A DNA stretch of 17,717 nucleotides from CAYZJD01 sp964483455 (lineage in GTDB: Bacteria > Acidobacteriota > Terriglobia > Bryobacterales > Bryobacteraceae): the NCBI GenBank assembly GCA_964483455.1, contig CAZACK010000105.1:1-17717 (forward strand), written 5' to 3'. The notes under the pieces are model-generated. The model made no database searches. It was not told where the DNA came from and saw nothing but the letters and a program-made list of their open reading frames with translations. Within the stretch, counting starts at the first letter, position 1. Every line of letters starts with the position of its first letter. Positions 5,447-12,566 of the stretch are shown here, one piece after another. A program made the position numbers and the translations under genes.

Positions 5447-7590
5447 GAAAGGCTGACTGGCCGGAGGAACGGCGAAATTGGGGGTTACGTAGCCTGTCAC
5501 CGTTTTTCAGCCGGCGAGAACTGCTTCTGGCTCCTGTTGTCCTGGGAGCGGCGGCTCGCATCGACTACCGCGATTACTCGCGCGTCCTTCCGGATTATTT
5601 GCGGGGCCTGGCGGCGCGCGCTTACCGGAAGCGGAACGAGGAGATCGCGAAGCTGACAACGCCCGGGGCGATCCAGGCGCGCCAACAGTGGGCGCGCGAG
5701 ACGTTCTGGAAGCTCGCCGGGGGGATGCCCGAACGGACGCCGCTCAATCCGCGAATCACCGGCTCGTTCGAGCGGGAACGCTACCGCGTCGAGAAACTGG
5801 TGTACGAGAGCCGGCCGGGTTTCCATATCTCCGCTGACCTGTACATCCCCAAGCACGGCGAGCCGCCGTATCCGGCGGTGCTGTTTCAGATGGGGCATTC
5901 GTTGAACGGGAAGGCGGCGGAGACATACCAAAGGTGCTGCCAGGGCCTGGTGCAGCTCGGTTTCCTTGTGCTGGCATTCGACCCGATGGGCCAGGGAGAA
6001 CGAACTTACTATCCCGGCGCGAAGGGTTTGACGCGGCTGGGCTCGGCCGACGCCGAGCACACGGCGCCTGGCAGGCAGATGTTGCTGGTGGGGGACACCG
6101 CCACCGGGCTTCAGGTGTGGGACGCGGTGCGGAGCCTCGACTATCTGGCGTCGCATCCGCTGGCGGACCCGGCGCGGCTGGCCTCCACCGGGCAGTCCGG
6201 CGGAGGAACGCTGACCATGCTGCTGGCGGCGGTGGACGACCGGCTGGCGGCAGCGGCCGTATCCAGCGGCAACACCGAGAACGTCGCCTGCGCCGAATTC
6301 AACCCGCCCGGATCGACTGACGACGCGGAGCAGAACCTCATTGGCAGCGGACCGCTGGGCTTCGATCGATGGGATGTCCTGTATCCTCTGGCGCCCAAGC
6401 CGCTGCTGATCCTCGCGAGCGCGAAAGACTTTTTTGGGACTTACTCGCCGAAGTATCTCCGGGATGGCCGCGAAGAGTTCCAGAAACTCAAGAAAGTGTA
6501 TGAGGTCCTCGGGCACGCGGAGAAGCTGGAGTGGGAGGAGACGGCGCTGCCCCACGCGCTGTCGCTCGAGCTCCGTCTGCGGATCTACGCGTGGTTCCGG
6601 CGATGGCTGCGCGGCGAAACCGGCTTGGTTGAGGAGCCGCCGACGGCGCTGGAAAAGGATGAGGCGCTTTGGGCCGGCCCGACCGGCAACGTCGTTCGCG
6701 ACTTCGGCAGCCACACGCCGTTCGGCATGAATCGCGCGAAGGCGGCGGGGATGGCGACGCCGGACCGGCCGCCGGACGTGCGGGCGCTGCTGGGAATCGA
6801 GCCGGGGGCGGGGTGGATGCGGAGGCTCGGGTCGGCGCGCGCGCCGCACGGCACGATCGACGCTGTCGAAGTCGAGACCGAGGCGGGAGTGTGGGTGCCG
6901 GCCTGGCTCATTCTGCCGAGGCAGGCGGACCCGGCCCGCCCGCTGCTGGTGGTGGTCGAGCCGCAGGGGCGCAATTCGCGCCTGGGGGAATCGGCACTCT
7001 ACCAGGGGCTGGCGGCGCGAGGGACGATCGTGTGCGCGGCCGATGTCAGGGGAATCGGCGACCTGCGTCCGGAATACGGCCGCGGCGCGGCACATTACAC
7101 CGGTTCGCACCAGAACGAGGAAAACTACGCGTGGGCTTCGCTGATCCTCGGGCGGTCTCTGCTGGCGCAGCGGGTGACTGACCTGGCAGGCGTTGTCGCC
7201 GCGTTGCGGGCGGACGCGATCGGGCGCGACCGGCGGGTGGTGGTGGCCGCGTCGGGGACGATGACGGCGCCGGCGCTGTTTGCGGCGGCGATCGAAGCAC
7301 GGATCGACGGACTCTACCTGGCCGGAGGGCTCGTCTCCTTTCGGAGCATTGTTGAAATCGAGGAGTACAGGCATCCCTTTGCGAATTTCCTGCCCGGGGT
7401 GTTGCCGCGTGCCGACCTGCCGCAGTTGGCCGCGTCGCTGGCGCCGAGAAAGGTGACGCTGGCGGGCGCCGTCGATGCCGCCGGGAAGCCGGTGGCGCCG
7501 GAAGAGGTTCGCAAGGCGTACGGGCGGGCGACGAACGTCGACGTGCTCGGGGAGGACAAGTGGGACATCGAGACGCTGGTGCGGCTGTAG
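5443..7590 (+). CDS. Tat-exported two-domain alpha/beta-hydrolase (acetyl-xylan-esterase-like)
   Basis: 715 residues from GTG 5443, which overlaps the permease stop as GTGA and has GGAAGG 7 bases upstream. ATG 5419 in the same frame is an alternative. A twin-arginine motif (SRRELLLAPVVLGAAA, RR at 24-25) suggests export. The first hydrolase domain (about 115-400) has an intact apparent triad: Ser252 in GQSGG, Asp329 in SAKDFFG, His371 in LPHALS. A second hydrolase-like domain (about 450-715) has AASGT at the nucleophile elbow and looks divergent. Related proteins are annotated as acetyl-xylan or cephalosporin-C-type esterases. The 22 residues before the Tat motif are unusual and contain the 26-bp repeat at 5477-5502. 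The position between the permease and binding-protein genes suggests it supplies the transporter's ligand. Substrate unknown. Confidence 0.85.
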   Translation: MRKADWPEERRNWGLRSLSPFFSRRELLLAPVVLGAAARIDYRDYSRVLPDYLRGLAARAYRKRNEEIAKLTTPGAIQARQQWARETFWKLAGGMPERTPLNPRITGSFERERYRVEKLVYESRPGFHISADLYIPKHGEPPYPAVLFQMGHSLNGKAAETYQRCCQGLVQLGFLVLAFDPMGQGERTYYPGAKGLTRLGSADAEHTAPGRQMLLVGDTATGLQVWDAVRSLDYLASHPLADPARLASTGQSGGGTLTMLLAAVDDRLAAAAVSSGNTENVACAEFNPPGSTDDAEQNLIGSGPLGFDRWDVLYPLAPKPLLILASAKDFFGTYSPKYLRDGREEFQKLKKVYEVLGHAEKLEWEETALPHALSLELRLRIYAWFRRWLRGETGLVEEPPTALEKDEALWAGPTGNVVRDFGSHTPFGMNRAKAAGMATPDRPPDVRALLGIEPGAGWMRRLGSARAPHGTIDAVEVETEAGVWVPAWLILPRQADPARPLLVVVEPQGRNSRLGESALYQGLAARGTIVCAADVRGIGDLRPEYGRGAAHYTGSHQNEENYAWASLILGRSLLAQRVTDLAGVVAALRADAIGRDRRVVVAASGTMTAPALFAAAIEARIDGLYLAGGLVSFRSIVEIEEYRHPFANFLPGVLPRADLPQLAASLAPRKVTLAGAVDAAGKPVAPEEVRKAYGRATNVDVLGEDKWDIETLVRL
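5477..5502 (+). repeat. 26-bp dispersed element, copy 1 (inside the esterase 5' coding end)
   Basis: ATTGGGG followed by GTTACGTAGCCTGTCACCG. It matches 15983-16008 in 24 of 26 positions, differing only at G/A and A/G in the middle. The inner GGTTACGTAGCC is a near-perfect palindrome. In this copy it is translated as residues 12-20 (NWGLRSLSP), just before the Tat motif. Confidence 0.7.
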
Positions 7591-8456
7591 CATTGGCCAT
7601 TGCCGCCCTGCTGGCCGGTTGTTCCCACTCGCGCGGCATCCGCGTCGGGTCGAAGAACTTCACCGAGCAACTGATCCTCGGCGAGATCGCGGCCCAGCAT
7701 CTCGAACGGCGATTGGGCGTCGCCGTGGACCGTCGGCTCAATCTCGGCGGCACGCTGCTGGCGCACCAGGCGCTGGCCAGCGGGCAGATCGACGTGCTGC
7801 CGGAGTACACGGGCACCGCGCTGACCTCGGTGCTGAAGATGAAGCCGGCTTCGGACGCCGGCGAGGTATTCCGGTCGGTGCGGCGCGAGTACCGCTCCCG
7901 CTGGCGGCTGGAGTGGCTCGACCCTCTCGGCTTCAACAACACCTTCGCCATGGTCATTCGCGGCGAGGAGGCGCGCGCGGCGGGGATTAAGACTATCAGC
8001 GATGCGGCGCGAGTCCGCGCCGGCTGGAGGCTCGGCGCGGGCTACGAATTCGAACAGCGGCCCGACGGCTTGGCGGGGTTGCTCCGCACCTACGGCTTAT
8101 TTCTGAGAGAGCCGCCGAAGAGCATGGATCTGGGCCTGCTTTACAAGGCGCTGGAGCAACGGCAGGTGGACATGATCGCCGCCAACTCGACGGACGGGCT
8201 GCTCTCCGTGCTCGACGTCCGGGTCCTGGAAGACGACCAGCGGTACTTTCCTCCTTATCAGGCCGCCCTGGTCGTTCGCTCCGGGCTGTTGCTCGATCCC
8301 GAGGTAAAGAAGGCGCTCGCCGAACTCTCCGGCAAGTTCTCCGATGAAACCATGCGGCGGCTGAACCACCAGGTGGACGGCGAGCACCGACGTGCGAGCG
8401 ACGTGGCCGCTGCCTTCCTGGAGAGGGCCGGCTTGAGCGCGCCGTCTCCCCGCTGA
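7560..8456 (+). CDS. Quaternary-amine-type ABC importer, substrate-binding lipoprotein (OpuCC/OsmX-like)
   Basis: 298 residues from GTG 7560, preceded by GGAGG. It overlaps the esterase by 31 bases, so it is coupled to it. The signal sequence ends in a lipobox, LLAG-Cys21, anchoring the protein to a membrane. Family hallmarks follow in order: GSKNFTEQ (30-37), LPEYTGTAL (80-88), DPLGFNNTFA, NSTDGLL (209-215), LEDDQRYFPPYQAAL. In OpuC/ProX relatives, tyrosines of the EYTG and PPY segments help form an aromatic cage around a trimethylammonium group, so choline, betaine, carnitine or ergothioneine-like ligands are plausible but not proven. This completes the importer encoded at 4095-5446. Confidence 0.88.
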   Translation: MGHRDAGAAVALAIAALLAGCSHSRGIRVGSKNFTEQLILGEIAAQHLERRLGVAVDRRLNLGGTLLAHQALASGQIDVLPEYTGTALTSVLKMKPASDAGEVFRSVRREYRSRWRLEWLDPLGFNNTFAMVIRGEEARAAGIKTISDAARVRAGWRLGAGYEFEQRPDGLAGLLRTYGLFLREPPKSMDLGLLYKALEQRQVDMIAANSTDGLLSVLDVRVLEDDQRYFPPYQAALVVRSGLLLDPEVKKALAELSGKFSDETMRRLNHQVDGEHRRASDVAAAFLERAGLSAPSPR

Positions 8457-8483
8457 CACGGCGTCTCCCGCCTGACACGGGAG
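8443..8483 (+). repeat. 19-bp imperfect tandem duplication across the binding-protein stop codon, with hairpin
   Basis: CGTCTCCCCGCTGACACGG (8443-8461) is directly followed by CGTCTCCCGCCTGACACGG (8462-8480), with 17 of 19 bases equal. The first copy contains the TGA stop at 8454-8456. In the second copy CTCCCG (8465-8470) can pair with CGGGAG (8478-8483) around a 7-base loop. There is no T-run, so an intrinsic terminator is not supported. The rest of the gap to 8576 shows no gene. Confidence 0.6.
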
Positions 8484-8576
8484 GCCCGCCTCCTTCGCTT
8501 CCGTAATCTGTTTGTTTTCTGTTGGTTGTCATTTGGACGCCCTCTTGCCGTTTCCGCCAGGGACAGGAGCAAGACG

Positions 8577-9153
8577 ATGCGGTGGAGGGAACGGAGATGG
8601 ATAAAGCGGGCGGCGGTTACGATGCTGGCGGCGATCGAGGCGCGAGCCTCGGAAAGGCAGTCCACTCGCAGGATCGTGGTCAGCGTCCCGGACCGCAGGC
8701 TGGCGTTGATGGAAGACGGCCGGGTGGTGAAGGTGTACCGAACGGCAGTTGGAGCGCCGAAGTCGCCGAGTCCCACCGGCACGTTCACCATCGCCGCGCG
8801 GGTGGAGAATCCTGCCCACTATGTCCCGGGTAAAGTGACGCCCCCGGGTCCAGGCAATCCGCTCGGCAAGCTGGCTGGGACTGAGCCTCAAAGGCTTCGG
8901 AATTCACGGCACGAACACGCCACGCTCGATCGGCCGCGCCGCATCGCACGAATGCATTCGCATGCGGAACAAGGATGTCGAGGAGCTGTTCGACCTTGTG
9001 CGCGCCGGCGACGTGGTCGAACTGCACGGCGAGCGGACCGAGGAAGTCGCCGCGCTGTTCGCCTCGACGGACGATCGCAAGCCGGGCACGGCGGCAGTCT
9101 CCGCCGGCGGTGCTGAAGCAGAATCCGCTGCTGATCCAGAAGATCATCGCTGA
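8577..9153 (+). pseudogene. L,D-transpeptidase (YkuD) gene broken by a frameshift
   Basis: From ATG 8577 (AGGAG 7 bases upstream) a frame gives IVVSVPDRRLALMEDG, VYRTAVGAPKSPSPTGTFTI and HYVPGKVTPPGPGNPLG, the N-terminal half of a YkuD domain. Near 8868-8872 the frame must change (consistent with loss of 2 bases) to continue as LGLSLKGFGIHGTNTPRSIG, ASHECIRMRNKDVEELFDLV and RAGDVVELHGER, ending at 9153. The catalytic block is normally SHGC-(I/V)-R; here it is SHEC, a Gly-to-Glu change next to the nucleophilic Cys. L,D-transpeptidases crosslink peptidoglycan in the periplasm. With the shift no complete enzyme is made, unless the shift is a sequencing error. Confidence 0.75.
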
Positions 9154-9319
9154 GCGGCTTTCCGACAAGGTGCAGATCATGATGGCGCCGATGGACGGGA
9201 AGTTCTTCTTCGCCAACGAGGTGCTGCGGGCGCCGTCGACGCTGCTGGCGGTTCCGAGGGACCCGGACGGGTTTCGGCGAGCTTCAACAGCGCGGCTGGG
9301 TCTGAGCGCTAGTTGTTGA
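9110..9319 (+). pseudogene. C-terminal fragment of an SPFH/prohibitin-like gene
   Basis: A third frame, starting within the tail of the transpeptidase remnant, reads VLKQNPLLIQKIIAERLSDK then VQIMMAPMDGKFFFANEVLR and stops at 9317-9319. The pattern (leucine-rich helix, LSDKVQ-IM-P-DG-FF-NEVL) resembles the C-terminal end of SPFH/band-7/prohibitin-type proteins as I remember them. There is no matching N-terminal SPFH domain upstream, so this looks like a deletion scar joining two gene ends. Confidence 0.4.
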
Positions 9320-9323
9320 CAGC

Positions 9324-9343
9324 CGCCGATGAACGCCGATGAA
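9324..9343 (+). repeat. Perfect 10-bp tandem repeat
   Basis: CGCCGATGAA occurs twice back to back. It lies in the gap between the gene scraps ending at 9319 and the gene starting at 9481. Apart from this, a short palindrome (GCCGATCGGC) around 9357-9366 and the promoter-like bases before 9481, I see no gene in 9320-9480. Confidence 0.6.
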
Positions 9344-9453
9344 AAAGGAGAAGGGCCGATCGGCTTCGCTGGCGTTTTATCCGCGGCCGGAATGAATGAA
9401 TTCGGGCTGCCTCCTTTTTCCGGCAACCTCCTGCGCGCGTGCGACATCCGACG

Positions 9454-9459
9454 GATAAT
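9454..9459 (+). promoter_or_regulatory. Candidate -10 box (GATAAT) and strong ribosome binding site before the glycine-zipper gene
   Basis: GATAAT lies 21 bases before ATG 9481. AAGGAGG (9465-9471) follows. Its 9-base distance to ATG 9481 favours that start over ATG 9475 (3 bases), and no convincing -35 box was seen. Confidence 0.4.
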
Positions 9460-9480
9460 GGAGCAAGGAGGAGGATGGAT

Positions 9481-10380
9481 ATGAAGATCGTGCAAGTCGG
9501 TATCCTGATCGCCCTGGTTGTGGTAGGGGCGCTCTTGTTTCTGGTTTGGAAGGGACAACAGCAGCCGTCGGAGACAGCGGTCGTGACTTCCGAGCAACCC
9601 CCGGCGGTCACACCTGAACAGGCGGCCCCGCCACCGTCCGCCGAAACGCCCATCGAGCCCGGGCCGGCTGCTGCGTCGCCGGTGAAAACGGCGAAGAAAC
9701 CATCGGCCGCGCCGGCCTGGAAACCGGCCACGCAGACTCCGACTCCGGCGGCTTTGCCCGCGGCGCAGACGCCATCGGTGACGCCGGCCGCGCCGTCAAC
9801 ACCGGCGCCCGCGCCCGCCACGGAATCCAAACCCCCCGTGGCCGCGCCGCCGCCTCCGCGCAAGGTTACGCTCGAAGCCGGCACGCTGATCCCGGCGCGG
9901 CTTTCCGAAACGCTGGACAGCTCGAAGATGCAGGTTGGGGACACGTTCCAGGCGGCGCTGGACCAGCCGCTGGTGGTCGAAGGGCTGGTCATCGCCGAGC
10001 GGGGCGCCAGACTGACGGGCAAGGTCGCGGAGGTCCAGCAGGCAGGACGCGTGAAGGGCCTGTCTGCGATCGCCGTCGAACTGGTGCAGTTCACCACCAG
10101 CGACGGACAGAAGGTCAACGTCCAGACGGCCGCCTTTCGAAAGGAGGCGGAGAAGACCACGAAGAAGGACGCTGCCAAGGTCGGCATCGGGGCCGGCGTC
10201 GGAGCGGCCATCGGGGCCATCGCCGGCGGAGGCAAGGGGGCGGCGATCGGCGCCGGTGTGGGCGGCGCGGCCGGCACGGGAACGGTGCTGGCGACGCGCG
10301 GGCAAGCGGCCGTTTTGCCGGTGGAAACCAAGATCGAGTTTCGCCTGAGCGCTCCGGTCACGATCACCGAGAAGCGGTAA
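9481..10380 (+). CDS. Membrane-anchored protein with Pro/Ala-rich linker and glycine-zipper domain
   Basis: 299 residues from ATG 9481, chosen by Shine-Dalgarno spacing. An N-terminal membrane anchor (VGILIALVVVGALLFLVWKG) is followed by about 100 residues very rich in Pro, Ala and Thr, presumably a flexible spacer in the periplasm. Then comes a folded part starting KVTLEAGTLIPARLSETLDS and continuing through VGDTFQAALDQPLVVEGLVI. Near the end is a glycine zipper (GIGAGVGAAIGAIAGGGKG and GAAIGAGVGGAAGT), then a final strand (KIEFRLSAPVTI). The folded part resembles acidobacterial hypotheticals and loosely the TrbI/VirB10 beta-domain; I do not assign it to a secretion system. It appears monocistronic: own promoter, own terminator. 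Confidence 0.75.
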   Translation: MKIVQVGILIALVVVGALLFLVWKGQQQPSETAVVTSEQPPAVTPEQAAPPPSAETPIEPGPAAASPVKTAKKPSAAPAWKPATQTPTPAALPAAQTPSVTPAAPSTPAPAPATESKPPVAAPPPPRKVTLEAGTLIPARLSETLDSSKMQVGDTFQAALDQPLVVEGLVIAERGARLTGKVAEVQQAGRVKGLSAIAVELVQFTTSDGQKVNVQTAAFRKEAEKTTKKDAAKVGIGAGVGAAIGAIAGGGKGAAIGAGVGGAAGTGTVLATRGQAAVLPVETKIEFRLSAPVTITEKR

Positions 10381-10397
10381 GGGCGCGGAGCTTCGGT

Positions 10398-10441
10398 CCG
10401 CTGAAGGAGGTACGCCTTCGGCGGCTTTTTTCTTTTCTCTT
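10398..10441 (+). terminator. Intrinsic terminator after the glycine-zipper gene
   Basis: CCGCTGAAGG (10398-10407) pairs with CCTTCGGCGG (10415-10424) over 10 bp with one T-G wobble, around a 7-base loop. A T-rich tail, CTTTTTTCTTTTCTC, follows. It starts 18 bases after the stop codon. Confidence 0.85.
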
Positions 10442-10512
10442 GCCGGTGTCGCTTCCCGAGCTGAGCTTGCCAGCTTGTGGACAGGGACGGCGGCGTCGTG
10501 CAACGCTGGGCT

Positions 10513-11766
10513 ATGGACTCGTCGCGGCGCCGGTTTCTCGGCAGCCTGGCCACCGTCCTTCCGGCGAGCTGGACTGCTTTCGCGCAATCCCTGGGAGACG
10601 TTTCCCCGTCCGGGCCCGGCACCGAAGCCTTCTGGAGAGTCGTCAAGCGGGAATTCCCGCTCCAGGAGGGGCTGCTCTACCTGAACGCGGCCAACGTCTG
10701 TCCCGCATCCCGCCCGGTGATGGATCGTCATCTCGAGCACCTGCGGGATTTTCACGCCAACCCGTCTTTTCAGAATCGCGACAAGTACGAGCCGCTCCAG
10801 GAGCGACTGCGAGCGAAGCTGGCGGCCCTGCTCGGCGCGTCCCCGGACGAGATCGCGGTGACTCGCAACACCAGCGAGTCGAACAACACGGTCGTCAGCG
10901 GCATCGACCTCAAGCCGGGCGACGAGATCCTGCTCACCGATCACAACCATCCTTCCAACGACGCGTCCTGGCGGGTGCGCGCGCGCCGGCAAGGATTGGT
11001 CGTGCGGAGTGTGCCCGTGCCCGTGCCGCCATCGAGCCGGGACCAGTTGATTGCCGGCTTTGAAGCAAGCATCACGGCTCGTACGAAGGTGGTGGCGTTC
11101 ACCCATGTCACGAACACGACCGGCATCCTGTATCCGGTCCGGGAGATCGCGCAACTGGCTCACCGCCGGGGCGCGTGGGTTCATGTGGATGGCGCTCAGA
11201 GCTTCGGCGCCCTAGACTTCAGCCTGCGCGAGTTGGAGTGCGACTCCTACGCCGCCAGCGCGCACAAGTGGATGATGGGTCCGCTGGAGGCGGGAGTCCT
11301 GTACGTTCGCCGGGAGAGGATCGAGCGGCTTTGGCCGTCCATCGTCTCGGCCGGCTGGGCCGAGGATCTGGCCGGCGCGCGGAAGTTCGAGGTATTCGGC
11401 CAGCGCGACAATCCGCGGCTGGTCGCGTTCGAGGCGGCGGTCGACTTCGTGAACCTGATCGGGCAGGGCGCGGTGGAGTCGCGGATGCGCGAATTGGCGA
11501 CGCGTCTCAAGCGCGGTCTGCTGGCCGTTCCCGGCTTGCGCCTGAAGACCAACCTGGAGCCGGAGCTTTCCGCCGGGGTCATCAAGTTCACCCTCGCCGG
11601 CATTCCGACTTCGAGGGCTTACGACCTTCTCTACTCGGAACATCGCATCGGGCTGGCGAAGACGGACGAAGGCGACGCGGAAGGGCTGAGGTTCTGCCCG
11701 CACATTTACAACACGCCGGAGGAGGTGGACCGCGCGGTGGCCGCGGTGAAGGAGTTGCGGGCTTGA
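10513..11766 (+). CDS. Tat-exported class V aminotransferase-like (PLP) enzyme
   Basis: 417 residues from ATG 10513, chosen because it places a Tat signal at the N-terminus (SSRRRFLGSLATVLPASWTA). GTG 10477 is an in-frame alternative without function in the signal. The fold-type I PLP motifs are present: TRNTSESNN (118-126) for phosphate binding, Asp226 in HVDGAQ, and the Schiff-base Lys252 in SAHKW. The sequence resembles isopenicillin-N-epimerase/cysteine-desulfurase-type class V enzymes. Acidobacterial members often carry Tat signals, so it probably acts outside the cytoplasm on an amino acid or amine. The stop overlaps the next start (TTGA), so the metal exporter is translated with it. 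Confidence 0.88.
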   Translation: MDSSRRRFLGSLATVLPASWTAFAQSLGDVSPSGPGTEAFWRVVKREFPLQEGLLYLNAANVCPASRPVMDRHLEHLRDFHANPSFQNRDKYEPLQERLRAKLAALLGASPDEIAVTRNTSESNNTVVSGIDLKPGDEILLTDHNHPSNDASWRVRARRQGLVVRSVPVPVPPSSRDQLIAGFEASITARTKVVAFTHVTNTTGILYPVREIAQLAHRRGAWVHVDGAQSFGALDFSLRELECDSYAASAHKWMMGPLEAGVLYVRRERIERLWPSIVSAGWAEDLAGARKFEVFGQRDNPRLVAFEAAVDFVNLIGQGAVESRMRELATRLKRGLLAVPGLRLKTNLEPELSAGVIKFTLAGIPTSRAYDLLYSEHRIGLAKTDEGDAEGLRFCPHIYNTPEEVDRAVAAVKELRA

Positions 11767-12530
11767 CGCCGGCGATGTGGCTGTTATGGCAGGACCGCTC
11801 GCGGCTGGAGTTGCTGCTGGGGTCCGGAGCGTCCGATCCCGCCGTCCTCGTCACCGCGCTGGCGGTGGCTTTCTTCTTGGGGGCCGCTCATGCGCTCACT
11901 CCGGGCCACGGCAAGGCCATCGTGGCCGCCTATCTTGCGGGGAGCCGCGGCAGAATTCAGGACGCCGTCTTCCTCGGCACGGTCGTGACCATGACGCACA
12001 CGGCCACCGTGTTTGCCTTAGGCCTGTTCACGCTCTACGCTTCGACGCGGGTATCGCTCGACCGGATCTACCCGTGGCTGGCGCTGCTCAGCGGGGTTCT
12101 AGTGATGGTGATCGGCGCCTGGCTTCTCTGGCGGCGGTGGCGGAGCCGCGGCCACTCACACGAGCACGGTCATCCACACGGCCACGAGCACACTCACGAT
12201 CACCGCCACCATCCGGAAACGCCCGGCAAGGGCAGCCTGGTGTCGCTCGGCATTTCCGGCGGCCTGGTTCCTTGTCCGGAGGCGCTGGTGGTGCTGATGA
12301 TCTCGATTTCCCTGCGGCGAGTCGGGATCGGGCTGGCAGTCCTGGTTTCGTTCAGCCTCGGGCTCGCGGTGGTGCTGATCTCGATCGGCGTGGCCATGGT
12401 GGTGGCCGCTCCCATGGTGCGCCGGCTCAGCGGGGAAGGGCGTTGGCTGCGCGCGCTTCCGGTGATCAGCGCCGCGGTCGTGACGGTGCTCGGCACGGCG
12501 ATGACCGTGCAGGCGGCACGAGCGCTCTAA
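11763..12530 (+). CDS. NicO/RcnA-like nickel-cobalt transporter
   Basis: 255 residues from TTG 11763, which overlaps the previous stop and has AAGGAG 8 bases upstream. ATG 11775 gives a protein 4 residues shorter. The signature is GAAHALTPGHGKAIVAAYLA with VTMTHTATVFALGLF, as in NicO/RcnA and related exporters. About 6 membrane helices are apparent. Between the halves is a His-rich cytoplasmic or periplasmic loop (GHSHEHGHPHGHEHTHDHRH) that binds Ni, Co or similar ions in relatives. The second half has GISGGLVPCPEALVVLM, the other conserved family block. Direction (efflux versus uptake) is inferred from similarity to RcnA. Its translational coupling to a PLP enzyme is unexplained. Confidence 0.88.
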   Translation: MTPAMWLLWQDRSRLELLLGSGASDPAVLVTALAVAFFLGAAHALTPGHGKAIVAAYLAGSRGRIQDAVFLGTVVTMTHTATVFALGLFTLYASTRVSLDRIYPWLALLSGVLVMVIGAWLLWRRWRSRGHSHEHGHPHGHEHTHDHRHHPETPGKGSLVSLGISGGLVPCPEALVVLMISISLRRVGIGLAVLVSFSLGLAVVLISIGVAMVVAAPMVRRLSGEGRWLRALPVISAAVVTVLGTAMTVQAARAL

Positions 12531-12566
12531 CGGGCCCTGTGTGATCCAATAGGACGAGGGAGCGCC

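Noticed and set aside
5497..7593. A 698-codon open frame antisense to the esterase
   Set aside because: It mirrors the GC-biased codons of the esterase, shows Arg/Pro-rich low-complexity sequence and has no recognisable motif; the plus-strand protein has clear catalytic and signal motifs.
8465..8483. Intrinsic terminator after the importer operon
   Set aside because: A 6-bp stem exists, but no T-run follows on either strand.
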